Source: Paludibacter propionicigenes WB4 (GTDB lineage Bacteria; Bacteroidota; Bacteroidia; Bacteroidales; Paludibacteraceae). From it: a DNA stretch of 64,000 nt. Under the pieces are notes generated by a model, which saw only the letters and a program-made list of their open reading frames with translations, was not told the DNA's origin and searched no databases. The stretch is taken from contig NC_014734.1 in assembly GCF_000183135.1 (NCBI RefSeq), positions 1,116,001-1,180,000 of the forward strand, in the 5' to 3' direction. The position numbers and the translations under genes are program-made. This document shows, piece by piece, positions 55,470 through 62,694 of the stretch. The number at the start of each line of letters is the position of its first letter. Within the stretch, counting starts at the first letter, position 1.

Positions 55470-55581
55470 TTCTTACTAATTACTTCTTTATACCAACTAC
55501 TAACTTATTATACCCTACTTACTACTTACTACTTACTACTTACTACTTACTACTTACTACTTACTACTTACTACTTACCAT
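55470..55581. repeat. 7-bp repeat tract, TTACTAC type (16 units)
   Basis: Eight perfect TTACTAC copies (55519-55574) with a degenerate lead-in (TTCTTAC, TAATTAC, TTCTTTA, TACCAAC, TACTAAC, TTATTAT, ACCCTAC) and one trailing TTACCAT. The rest of the 55314-55619 gap is AT-rich without gene or clear promoter. The plus strand is open in two frames as Tyr-Leu-Thr runs, which is a product of the repeat and not a gene. Confidence 0.9.
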
Positions 55582-55619
55582 TAATCATCAACACATCATT
55601 AAATCAACACATTATCACA

Positions 55620-56708
55620 TCACTCTTCCAACGCATTCTTCAAAAACATAGCTCCCAATAAATAGAATACAATCAGGAAGCCCCCCAATATGCCCCCTGT
55701 AGCCATGGCTTTGGCTTTCCCAAGCCTTTCCTTTTCCAACGGAAAACGGGGTGTATCGATAATTTGTACGATAGGAGTTTCGCGGGCCAGATCCAGCTTC
55801 AGAGTTTCCAGATTTTTCAATACTTCGGTATAAACCGTGGCGTAGAGTTGTGAATTATTTTCTTGTTTAATTTTTGGCACAGCCGCAAAAGCCAATGCCT
55901 GATTAATATTCACCTGCGAATAACCTGCACTTCGGTAGAGGGAAGATTCGTACAACCTGCGGATAGAATCCGCCTTAGCCTGCATCATATTTATATTAGC
56001 ACGGCTCTGAGCAGTACGGGTTTCTTTGTAAAAGCCGTAAGTGACCTCCATCAGTTTTTCTTCGAACAATTTGGAGAAAACCTCGTCCTTGCTGGTAAAG
56101 TTGACATTGACAAAACTCAGCTTCTTATCTTTACGGGCAATAGTAAGCGCATTGGATTTTATCAGCTTGTCGTATATACTATTCAAAACACTATCCTGCG
56201 TACGGGTAAAAGTTTCCCGTTTCTGACCTATTGGGAAACTGAGTATTTGTAACTCTTTGTTGTCTTTCTTCTTCCATTTATCCCGCAGTTCATTAAACTG
56301 AATATAGACTTCTACCAGATTTTGCTTTTTCCCCTGATATACTACAGGCGATAAAAGCGTTTGCTGTATGGTATGAGGCGACTGCATAATTTCCAACAAA
56401 TTATCACCGCTAAAAGCACCACTGCTACCGCCGCCCAGCATGCTGCTTAACCCAAAGGATGACGCCAAATCTGCCAATCCACCACCTCCTGCACTTTTTT
56501 CGACCAAGGCAAAAGAGAGTTTTGCGGTATATTTAGGAGGAGTAAGCAGCGAAGTTATCAAACCAATAACAGCTCCTCCCAGTCCGAAAACCAGAATAAT
56601 CAACCATTTGGTCAGTAAGTACTGCCACCACTCTTTCGCTTTTTGTAGCAATTCTTTCAGCGATATTTCGTCGTTATTCGCTGTAGTCTGTTGTTGAACT
56701 GTGCTCAT
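55620..56708 (-). CDS. wzz: Polysaccharide chain-length/co-polymerase protein (Wzz-like)
   Basis: 362 residues, with a cytoplasmic start, TM1 (about 38-58, 'LIILVFGLGGAVIGLITSLL'), a long coiled-coil periplasmic part, a 'IVQIIDTPRFPLEKERLGKAKAMATGGILGGFLIVFYLLGAMFL' C-terminal TM2 with the conserved Pro-rich motif before it. There is no kinase domain. It works with Wza-like exporter and Wzy to set chain length. It starts 2 bp after the exporter gene. Confidence 0.88.
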   Translation of the reverse strand: MSTVQQQTTANNDEISLKELLQKAKEWWQYLLTKWLIILVFGLGGAVIGLITSLLTPPKYTAKLSFALVEKSAGGGGLADLASSFGLSSMLGGGSSGAFSGDNLLEIMQSPHTIQQTLLSPVVYQGKKQNLVEVYIQFNELRDKWKKKDNKELQILSFPIGQKRETFTRTQDSVLNSIYDKLIKSNALTIARKDKKLSFVNVNFTSKDEVFSKLFEEKLMEVTYGFYKETRTAQSRANINMMQAKADSIRRLYESSLYRSAGYSQVNINQALAFAAVPKIKQENNSQLYATVYTEVLKNLETLKLDLARETPIVQIIDTPRFPLEKERLGKAKAMATGGILGGFLIVFYLLGAMFLKNALEE

Positions 56709-56710
56709 AT

Positions 56711-59161
56711 TTATCTTTTTACAACTGAATAAATAAGTACCATAGCAGAAGTTATTGAAGTCAAAATGCCTACTGTTTCACCCGCTGTCAATGGATTTTT
56801 CACCTCGGTTGGTTTTTCTGGAACCACAATACGGGCTCCGGGCTGTAATTTAGGATAAAACTTTATTCCTAGAAAACGGGTAGTGCTTCGGGCTGTACCG
56901 TTGGCATATAACACAAATACTTTCTTTTTCAGTGCTTGTTCCGTAAATCCACCGGCACGATGTATATACTTCTTTAAACTCATCCCAGGTTGATAACCTA
57001 CATAGGTAGGGAACAGTACCTCGCCCATTACTCGTACAGTTTGCAGTTCGCGCGGCACAAAGATATCATCACCATCTTCCAAAAAGAAATCGTCTTTTCC
57101 ACCCGGGTGTTTCATGATTTCTACCAGATTAATACCCACAATACCCTGTGATTTAAATACCTTATCCACCGATTTCGATTTTGAAAAAGTATTCTGAATA
57201 GAATCTAATCCTTCGGCAGGAGCTGCAATACCTGCTGTTTTAAGCATGGTTGCATCCACTTTATTATCGTTTTTATTCTGATACAGTTTTTTCGCATTTT
57301 CCTTTGTGATTTGGTTCAGCTTCTGTTGAACTCCGGTCTCTTTTTCAGTTCGGATAAGAAACGCTCCTGCAGGATAAGCATACTGTGTAAATCCACCGGC
57401 TCGTTTGATTACATCAGAAATACGTTCTGATTTACTGGTAACGCTATATTCACCGGGTTGTAAAATTTCACCTTCCAGTTTAACCGTACGCGTTTCTTCG
57501 TATCCCGAGATCGTACGGACAATCACCTTATCTCCATTTTCGAGGAGCATATCAGCACTACCTTTTTTAAAGCTCAGTTCCTTGTCCAGCGAGAACTTAT
57601 ACACAATAGTTTTGTCTGTCGTGTTCATTAAGCGATCTGGATCTTTGATAATTCTGACCAGCTCCACCGAATCGGTATTGGCCATTTCGGTAAATCCTTT
57701 TGCTTTAAATATCAGATCTTTCAGGGTTATGTTCTCTACAAATTTAAATGTTCCCGGCATTAATACTGCTCCTGAGATGGAAATGGACTTTTCTTCGCGA
57801 TAGTCAAACAGGCTGGTAATCATTACAGAATCATCTTTTTGAAGCAATATATCTTCTGCAGCACCTTTAAGTACTTCACCCAAATTGAATCCCAGTATTT
57901 CGGGTATTTGATTGGCTTGCTTCCTGTTGATAAATGCCATATTCATAAAAGCATCTTCTTTTAAGCCGTTTGCTTTCTCAATCAGTTTTTTTACGGTCAT
58001 TCCCGTCTCCAATGCATAGGTTCCGGGACGATAAACCGAACCGGTAATATCCACACGGTTATCGAATATCTTAGATGTTGTAGCAACATAACAGGAATCT
58101 CCGGATTGTAATTTAAATATTGCCAATTGATTTTCCGGAACATCAACTACGGTTTTTCCATTGTTTTTCAAGCGTATAGTAGTAATAACCGATTTATTGG
58201 CATTATCACTATAGCCACCGGCAAACCGAACTAATTGCTGAAGGGTTTCTCCCGGCAATGCTTCAAACAAACCTTCGCGTTTAATAGCACCTGAGATACT
58301 TACACGAGCTTTGTAGGGGTCAATCTTGATAACATCTTCGTCCTGTAATGCTATATTGTTTGTCAAAGCTCCATCCAACAGAAAACCGTATACATCAACA
58401 TTAGCAACTACTTTACCACGTCTCACGACCTTAATATCGCGCATAGTACCAATAGAATCGGGGCCACCACAAGCATACAGCGCATTAAAAGCTGTTGCAA
58501 GAGACGGAAGCGTGTAGGTTCCCGGACGGGTAGCTTCACCGACTACCGTCACACGAATGCTACGAATACTTCCCAGACTTACATTAATCTGCGCTCCGGG
58601 ATAAATACCGACAAGTCTGCTTTTAATAATACGGGTAACATTCTCAACGGTCTGACCACTTACTTTTATCGGGCTGGCATTGGGTACACGTATGTAGCCT
58701 TCCGGGCTAACTTTAGGCTTAAAGTTCGCCTCGTACATGCCAGATACGTCAATTATCAATTCATCGTACGTACCGAGGATGTAATTGGGAGGGGTAGGAA
58801 TATTTAACTTTGGTTCAAAAGTCAGATTTTGTTTATCAAACAAATAAGAACCGAAGATACCTCCTGAAAAGGTTTTGGATTTCTCACTTTTTTGATTTTG
58901 GTTTGCAAAATTGCTCTCATTTGCTTTATTGCTGGCTTTCTTCTGAGTATCCCGCAACTCGTCAATATCTTCTTGTCCGTTATTCACATTTCTATCAACT
59001 ACTTCAGCCTGTTGAGTATTAGTAACAGCTCCGGCATTTCCATCTTTATATTTTTTATAGGCTGCCAATTGCTCAGGACTCAACTTACTCAAATCAATGT
59101 TTTGAGCCATCAAACAAGTCGTAATTAATGAGAATAGAAAGACAAATTTAATTTTCCGCAT
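56711..59161 (-). CDS. wza: Polysaccharide export protein with six SLBB domains (Wza-like)
   Basis: 816 residues. Signal peptide (about 1-19), a Ser/Gln/Asn-rich linker, then a Poly_export domain ('YILGTYDELIIDVSGMYEANFKPKVSPEGYIRVP') and six SLBB-type repeats, each introduced by a pattern like 'VVGEATRPGTYTL', 'ISGAIKREGLFEALPGE', 'ITGSVYRPGTYALETG', 'ISGAVLMPGTFKF', 'LEGEILQPGEYSV', 'VMGEVLFPTYVGY'. A hydrophobic stretch at the very end (about 792-812) may reach the membrane. Longer than E. coli Wza (about 380), as usual in Bacteroidota. It should form the outer-membrane exit of the polysaccharide. Confidence 0.92.
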   Translation of the reverse strand: MRKIKFVFLFSLITTCLMAQNIDLSKLSPEQLAAYKKYKDGNAGAVTNTQQAEVVDRNVNNGQEDIDELRDTQKKASNKANESNFANQNQKSEKSKTFSGGIFGSYLFDKQNLTFEPKLNIPTPPNYILGTYDELIIDVSGMYEANFKPKVSPEGYIRVPNASPIKVSGQTVENVTRIIKSRLVGIYPGAQINVSLGSIRSIRVTVVGEATRPGTYTLPSLATAFNALYACGGPDSIGTMRDIKVVRRGKVVANVDVYGFLLDGALTNNIALQDEDVIKIDPYKARVSISGAIKREGLFEALPGETLQQLVRFAGGYSDNANKSVITTIRLKNNGKTVVDVPENQLAIFKLQSGDSCYVATTSKIFDNRVDITGSVYRPGTYALETGMTVKKLIEKANGLKEDAFMNMAFINRKQANQIPEILGFNLGEVLKGAAEDILLQKDDSVMITSLFDYREEKSISISGAVLMPGTFKFVENITLKDLIFKAKGFTEMANTDSVELVRIIKDPDRLMNTTDKTIVYKFSLDKELSFKKGSADMLLENGDKVIVRTISGYEETRTVKLEGEILQPGEYSVTSKSERISDVIKRAGGFTQYAYPAGAFLIRTEKETGVQQKLNQITKENAKKLYQNKNDNKVDATMLKTAGIAAPAEGLDSIQNTFSKSKSVDKVFKSQGIVGINLVEIMKHPGGKDDFFLEDGDDIFVPRELQTVRVMGEVLFPTYVGYQPGMSLKKYIHRAGGFTEQALKKKVFVLYANGTARSTTRFLGIKFYPKLQPGARIVVPEKPTEVKNPLTAGETVGILTSITSAMVLIYSVVKR

Positions 59162-59203
59162 AGGTATATATTGAAAATAGTTTACAATTTAAAAGGTTAT
59201 TCT

Positions 59204-59232
59204 AAAAAACTCCTCTATTTAGCACAAAGAGG
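59204..59232 (-). terminator. Possible terminator in the wza leader
   Basis: CCTCT (59212-59216) pairs with AGAGG (59228-59232) around an 11-base loop that can pair further. On the minus strand it is followed by a T-run (A tract at about 59204-59209). It lies after the UpxY-type antiterminator and before wza, where an antiterminator would act. The stem is short. Confidence 0.45.
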
Positions 59233-59384
59233 TTCGTCACTCCCACACTGGAAATAACGAATTATTTTTTAAACCTGAAATATTTCTTACCTATAACCAG
59301 ATGTAGCCAACAACAGAAACGTTGCACCTACTCCCGGCATAAGATCATTTTAATTATATGTTATCCAACAAAAGCATTAAGCAA

Positions 59385-59915
59385 CTACAGTACTTTTTCG
59401 ATAAACGATACCGGCACTGTAGTAATTGCCGAACCAAAACGTTCAAGTCTGATTAATACTTTATGTTTTCCTTTTACTTCAACTAACTCGCCCATCATCC
59501 CTGTTAAAGGTCCTTTGGTGATAGTTACAGACTCACCACGAGCAAAATCTTCCACACTAAATTCTATCGGTTCATCAGCGCCTTCCACCATCAATCGTAG
59601 GTTTTCTATCTGACAATCGGGTATTGCGACCGGTCGCCCTCCTTCTCTGACAAAGGCTATTGCACCATATATTTTTGTTACCTTTTCAAAATCTTTATCC
59701 TGAATATGTACAAAAATATAACCGTTTACAACTGGGATTAGTACCTCTTTAATTCTGTCGCTCCAACGGCGTTTTACCTTTTGTAGCGCTAAATAGTGCT
59801 CTATTCCCACATCCGAAAAACGTTCGCTCACTTTTTTCTCCGCCCGCGGTGCAGTATATACTGCATACCAACTTAACTTCTCTGATTGTATGGCGCGTTC
59901 TTCTTTCAACTTCAA
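59385..59915 (-). CDS. UpxY-type transcription antiterminator (NusG-like)
   Basis: 176 residues: 'LSWYAVYTAPRAEKKVSERFSDVGIEHYLALQKVKRRWSDRIKEVLIPVVNGYIFVHI' is the NGN domain (about 14-110), and 'ITKGPLTGMMGELVEVKGKHKVLIRLERFG' (about 130-160) is the KOW domain. In Bacteroides, UpxY proteins are encoded at the head of polysaccharide operons and let polymerase pass leader terminators. It precedes the export genes here, with a possible terminator in the 223-bp leader. No UpxZ-like partner is seen in the window. Confidence 0.9.
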   Translation of the reverse strand: MKLKEERAIQSEKLSWYAVYTAPRAEKKVSERFSDVGIEHYLALQKVKRRWSDRIKEVLIPVVNGYIFVHIQDKDFEKVTKIYGAIAFVREGGRPVAIPDCQIENLRLMVEGADEPIEFSVEDFARGESVTITKGPLTGMMGELVEVKGKHKVLIRLERFGSAITTVPVSFIEKVL

Positions 59916-59947
59916 AATATTTCAATTACACTAAATGCTTTCTAAGT

Positions 59948-59982
59948 AGTTACAAGTGAATAGTTACGAGTTACAAGTTTAT
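59948..59982. repeat. 7-bp repeat tract, AGTTACA type (5 units) next to a TTTA run
   Basis: AGTTACA, AGTGAAT, AGTTACG, AGTTACA, AGTTTAT, followed by a (TTTA)n tetramer run to about 60003. Both lie upstream of the UpxY-type gene. Confidence 0.75.
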
Positions 59983-60079
59983 TTATTTATTTATTTATTT
60001 CTTTATTCAACATTAAGACCAACTTTCACCCTCCTACCACTACCTGTTTATAATTTTTTAGTAATTTTAGAACAAAAAC

Positions 60080-60114
60080 TGATCACTGCTCATTGTTCAC
60101 TGTTCACTGACTAA
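60080..60114. repeat. 7-bp repeat tract, TGTTCAC type (5 units) over a stop codon
   Basis: TGATCAC, TGCTCAT, TGTTCAC, TGTTCAC, TGACTAA. The last unit overlaps the stop codon (60111-60113) of the nucleotide-sugar dehydrogenase. Confidence 0.75.
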
Positions 60115-61400
60115 AGTCTTCCATCCACCCATCGCCTGTCGATTACAGCTTTCGCATCAAAAACGACAGAACCGGCCTTATAGTACTTCTCGAAATCTAT
60201 TGTTTTAAATTCATCATGCGCCACAGCCAGTAAAACAGCATCATATTTCTTTTTACCATCTACCTTATCTATAATATCCACACCATATTCATGCTTTACT
60301 TCCGCCACTGATGCCCACGGATCATAGATATCCACATTCAACCCAAATTCACACAATTCCCGATAAATATCAACCACCTTGGTATTGCGTATGTCCGGAC
60401 AATTTTCTTTAAAAGTCACACCTAGCATCAGTACATTAGAACCTTTTATGGCATGTATCTTCTGTATCATCAATTTCAACACTTTATTGGCAATAAAAGG
60501 CGCAATACTGTTGTTTACGTGCCGACCTGAGAGTATTACCTGAGGCACATAACCCAACGATTCCGCCTTACTAGCCAAATAATAAGGATCCACACTGATA
60601 CAATGTCCACCGACAAGCCCCGGTCGGTACTTTAAAAAGTTCCATTTAGTTCCGGCAGCATCAATCACATCGTTGGTATCAATGCCTACTTTATCGAAAA
60701 TAAGGGCTAATTCATTGACGAAAGAGATATTCACATCACGCTGAGCATTTTCTATAATTTTCGATGCTTCTGCTACTTTTATGCTGGGGGCTTTATGCGT
60801 TCCGGCTGTAATGATTGAGGAGTATAAATTATCTACCTGATCGGCAATAAGTGGAGTGGAGCCGGAGGTAACTTTTTTAATTTTGGTAAGCGTGTTTACT
60901 TTATCGCCGGGATTTATGCGTTCCGGACTATAACCCGCATAAAAATCTTTATTGAATTTGAGCCCTGAGACTTTTTCTATAACAGGGATGCAGTCTTCTT
61001 CAGTACAACCGGGGTATGTGGTTGACTCATAAATTACAATGGCATCATTGCTTATGACACGCCCAAGCATTTCCGAAGCCATTATAAGCGGCTTCAGATC
61101 AGGCATATTGAATTTATTGATTGGTGTGGGGACAGTTACTATAAAAGTATTGTACTCTTTCAGGTCGATTTCATTGCTCGAAAATGACAAGCCGAAATTA
61201 GGGTTTGAGCTACAAAGAGCTGTAGCCTCATGCAAACCATCCAGATCGGCTTCCAAAGTGTGATCAACGCCTTGTTGCAATTCACCAACCCTGTTTTTAT
61301 CTATATCGTATCCAAGTACTTTATACTTTTTGCCAAACTCAATAGCAAGTGGTAAACCCACATAACCCAGCCCGACAACAGCAATTCTAAATTCTTTCAT
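60111..61400 (-). CDS. Nucleotide-sugar dehydrogenase (UDP-HexNAc type)
   Basis: 429 residues from ATG 61400; a TTG three codons upstream is less likely. 'RIAVVGLGYVGLPLAIEFGKKYKVLGYDIDKNRVGELQQGVDHTLEA', 'YNTFIVTVPTPINKFNMPDLKPL', 'YESTTYPGCTEEDCIPVIEKVSGLKFNKDFYAGYSPERINPGDK', and catalytic 'VGGHCISVDPYYLASKAESLG'. The VGGHCI motif and 'YSPERINPGDK' are typical of the TviB/WbpA-type dehydrogenases acting on UDP-N-acetylhexosamines. It is the first gene of the locus and adds a second acidic-sugar route beside ugd. Confidence 0.88.
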   Translation of the reverse strand: MKEFRIAVVGLGYVGLPLAIEFGKKYKVLGYDIDKNRVGELQQGVDHTLEADLDGLHEATALCSSNPNFGLSFSSNEIDLKEYNTFIVTVPTPINKFNMPDLKPLIMASEMLGRVISNDAIVIYESTTYPGCTEEDCIPVIEKVSGLKFNKDFYAGYSPERINPGDKVNTLTKIKKVTSGSTPLIADQVDNLYSSIITAGTHKAPSIKVAEASKIIENAQRDVNISFVNELALIFDKVGIDTNDVIDAAGTKWNFLKYRPGLVGGHCISVDPYYLASKAESLGYVPQVILSGRHVNNSIAPFIANKVLKLMIQKIHAIKGSNVLMLGVTFKENCPDIRNTKVVDIYRELCEFGLNVDIYDPWASVAEVKHEYGVDIIDKVDGKKKYDAVLLAVAHDEFKTIDFEKYYKAGSVVFDAKAVIDRRWVDGRL

Positions 61401-61530
61401 CAATAACAATTAATTTACACAATTAAATTATTACAACATCACCTCTTAAAATACCTATACCCTAAAACATTACTAATCAAACAATAAACTAATTTTCAAA
61501 ATTAAGAGAAGCTCTTTTAAAAAGCGAATA

Positions 61531-61538
61531 CAAAGATA
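61531..61538 (-). promoter_or_regulatory. Candidate -7 element at the head of the polysaccharide locus
   Basis: Minus-strand TATCTTTG fits TAnnTTTG and lies about 130 bp upstream of the dehydrogenase ATG. A TTTG is nearby but at 14 bases rather than 20. I saw no inverted repeats flanking it of the type that mark invertible capsule promoters. The remaining 61410-61678 gap is plain AT-rich sequence. Confidence 0.45.
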
Positions 61539-61678
61539 CTAAAATTATTTTTCAAAACATATCATTTCATTCTATAAAATTTAGCAAATATACTTTTCTA
61601 TTGCAGAAGAATTAATTTTGAAATAGTTATATCTGAATATATTTTTATTACTTTGCATTTCAATTTAAATTTACGATT

Positions 61679-62212
61679 ATGGCATCGATTGAATATTTCC
61701 CTGAGGTAGATGAAAACGGCAAAATAATCCGAAAGGTAACACGCACCGAATGCCATGCAGGGTCGTTTTTTCTACATCCTGTTGTACACTTACATGTATT
61801 CAACTCTAGAGGCGAATTGTACCTGCAAAAGAGAGCTTTAAACAAAGACATTCAGCCCGGTAAATGGGATACATCTGTAGGCGGACATGTTGATTACGGC
61901 GAAGAAATCGAACTGGCTCTCCAACGGGAAGTACGGGAAGAGTTGGGTATTGAAAATTGTTATCCCGTATTTCTGAAACGATATAAATTCGTTTCGAATC
62001 AGGAAGCCGAATTAGTTCATAGCTATTTCACTGTTTACGACGGTTTCATTACACCTGATCCAGAAGAGATATCGGAAGGTAAATTCTGGACTATTGAAGA
62101 TATTGAATCACATATTGGGAAAAGCGTTTTCACTCCGAACTTCGAACAAGAATGGACAACAATCATTAAAGAAAACCTGACAGCTATATCAGGCAAAATA
62201 AATAAGGGTTGA
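61679..62212 (+). CDS. NUDIX hydrolase
   Basis: 177 residues. NUDIX box 'GGHVDYGEEIELALQREVREELGI' fits G-x5-E-x7-REVxEELGI. The start 'MASIEYFPEVDENGKIIRKVTRTECHAGSFFLHPVVHLHVFNSRGELYLQKRALNKDIQPGKWDTSVGGH' resembles the YfcD/Idi-like branch, but it need not be an isomerase. It cleaves a nucleoside diphosphate-linked substrate of unknown identity. It has its own transcript, ended by a terminator. Confidence 0.88.
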   Translation: MASIEYFPEVDENGKIIRKVTRTECHAGSFFLHPVVHLHVFNSRGELYLQKRALNKDIQPGKWDTSVGGHVDYGEEIELALQREVREELGIENCYPVFLKRYKFVSNQEAELVHSYFTVYDGFITPDPEEISEGKFWTIEDIESHIGKSVFTPNFEQEWTTIIKENLTAISGKINKG

Positions 62213-62234
62213 TTATTTCTAATCAACCCTTATT
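62201..62234. terminator. Bidirectional terminator between NUDIX and biotin carrier genes
   Basis: Perfect 15-bp stem pairs 62201-62215 with 62220-62234 around a 4-base loop. It overlaps the last codons of the NUDIX gene and lies just after the biotin carrier gene on the other strand. T-runs are weak. Confidence 0.75.
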
Positions 62235-62252
62235 CTATATATTTCGAATTTT

Positions 62253-62588
62253 TTATTCGTTATCAACTGCTTCCAGCTCAATCATCAATGAATCTTTCGG
62301 AATCTTAATTCCAACTTCTACATTGATTTTCTTTACTCGCGCAGTGAAAGGCATTTCAATACGATTTTGCATCTTCATTGCCTCCAGAATTAAAAGAGGA
62401 GCTCCTTCAGTTACAATATCGCCTTCTTTTACAAATACTTCAAGAATAGTTCCAGGAATGATAGACTGTATATCATACGGACTTGGATTAATCCATGGCT
62501 TTCTATTCTGATATTTTTTAGTAAGAAGCGTTTTGTATTTACGCGCAGTTACCGCAAAATCTACATATTCCTTTTTTTCTGTTTCCAT
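62253..62588 (-). CDS. Biotin carboxyl carrier protein
   Basis: 111 residues. The biotin attachment motif EAMKMQ is in 'PLLILEAMKMQNRIEMPFTARVKKINVEVGIKIPKDSLMIEL'. The N-terminal ~40 residues ('FAVTARKYKTLLTKKYQNRKPWINPSPYDIQSIIPG') lack the long Ala/Pro hinge common in other carriers. It carries CO2 between a biotin carboxylase (or decarboxylase) and the carboxyltransferase encoded directly upstream. The gap to that gene, 62589-62689, holds 7-bp repeat tracts. Confidence 0.9.
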   Translation of the reverse strand: METEKKEYVDFAVTARKYKTLLTKKYQNRKPWINPSPYDIQSIIPGTILEVFVKEGDIVTEGAPLLILEAMKMQNRIEMPFTARVKKINVEVGIKIPKDSLMIELEAVDNE

Positions 62589-62597
62589 AATTTATTT

Positions 62598-62694
62598 AGT
62601 TGACAGTTTATAGTTGACAGCTCATGATTAATACTAACTCAGAAAACCTTGTCAACTTTAATTGTGAATTGTGAATTAGAAATTATGAATCAGA
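62598..62694. repeat. Two 7-bp repeat tracts between carboxyltransferase and biotin carrier genes
   Basis: Tract one (62598-62639): AGTTGAC, AGTTTAT, AGTTGAC, AGCTCAT, GATTAAT, ACTAACT. Tract two (62660-62694): AATTGTG twice, AATTAGA, AATTATG, AATCAGA. Tract two overlaps the stop codon (62690-62692) of the carboxyltransferase gene. Confidence 0.75.

Noticed and set aside
55394-55661. Two plus-strand open frames rich in Tyr, Leu and Thr
   Set aside because: They are the product of the 7-bp TTACTAC repeat, which leaves no stops in two frames; no start signal and no other coding sign.
61410-61678. Invertible promoter at the head of the polysaccharide locus
   Set aside because: UpxY-led loci in Bacteroides often have one, but I found no flanking inverted repeats and no invertase gene here.
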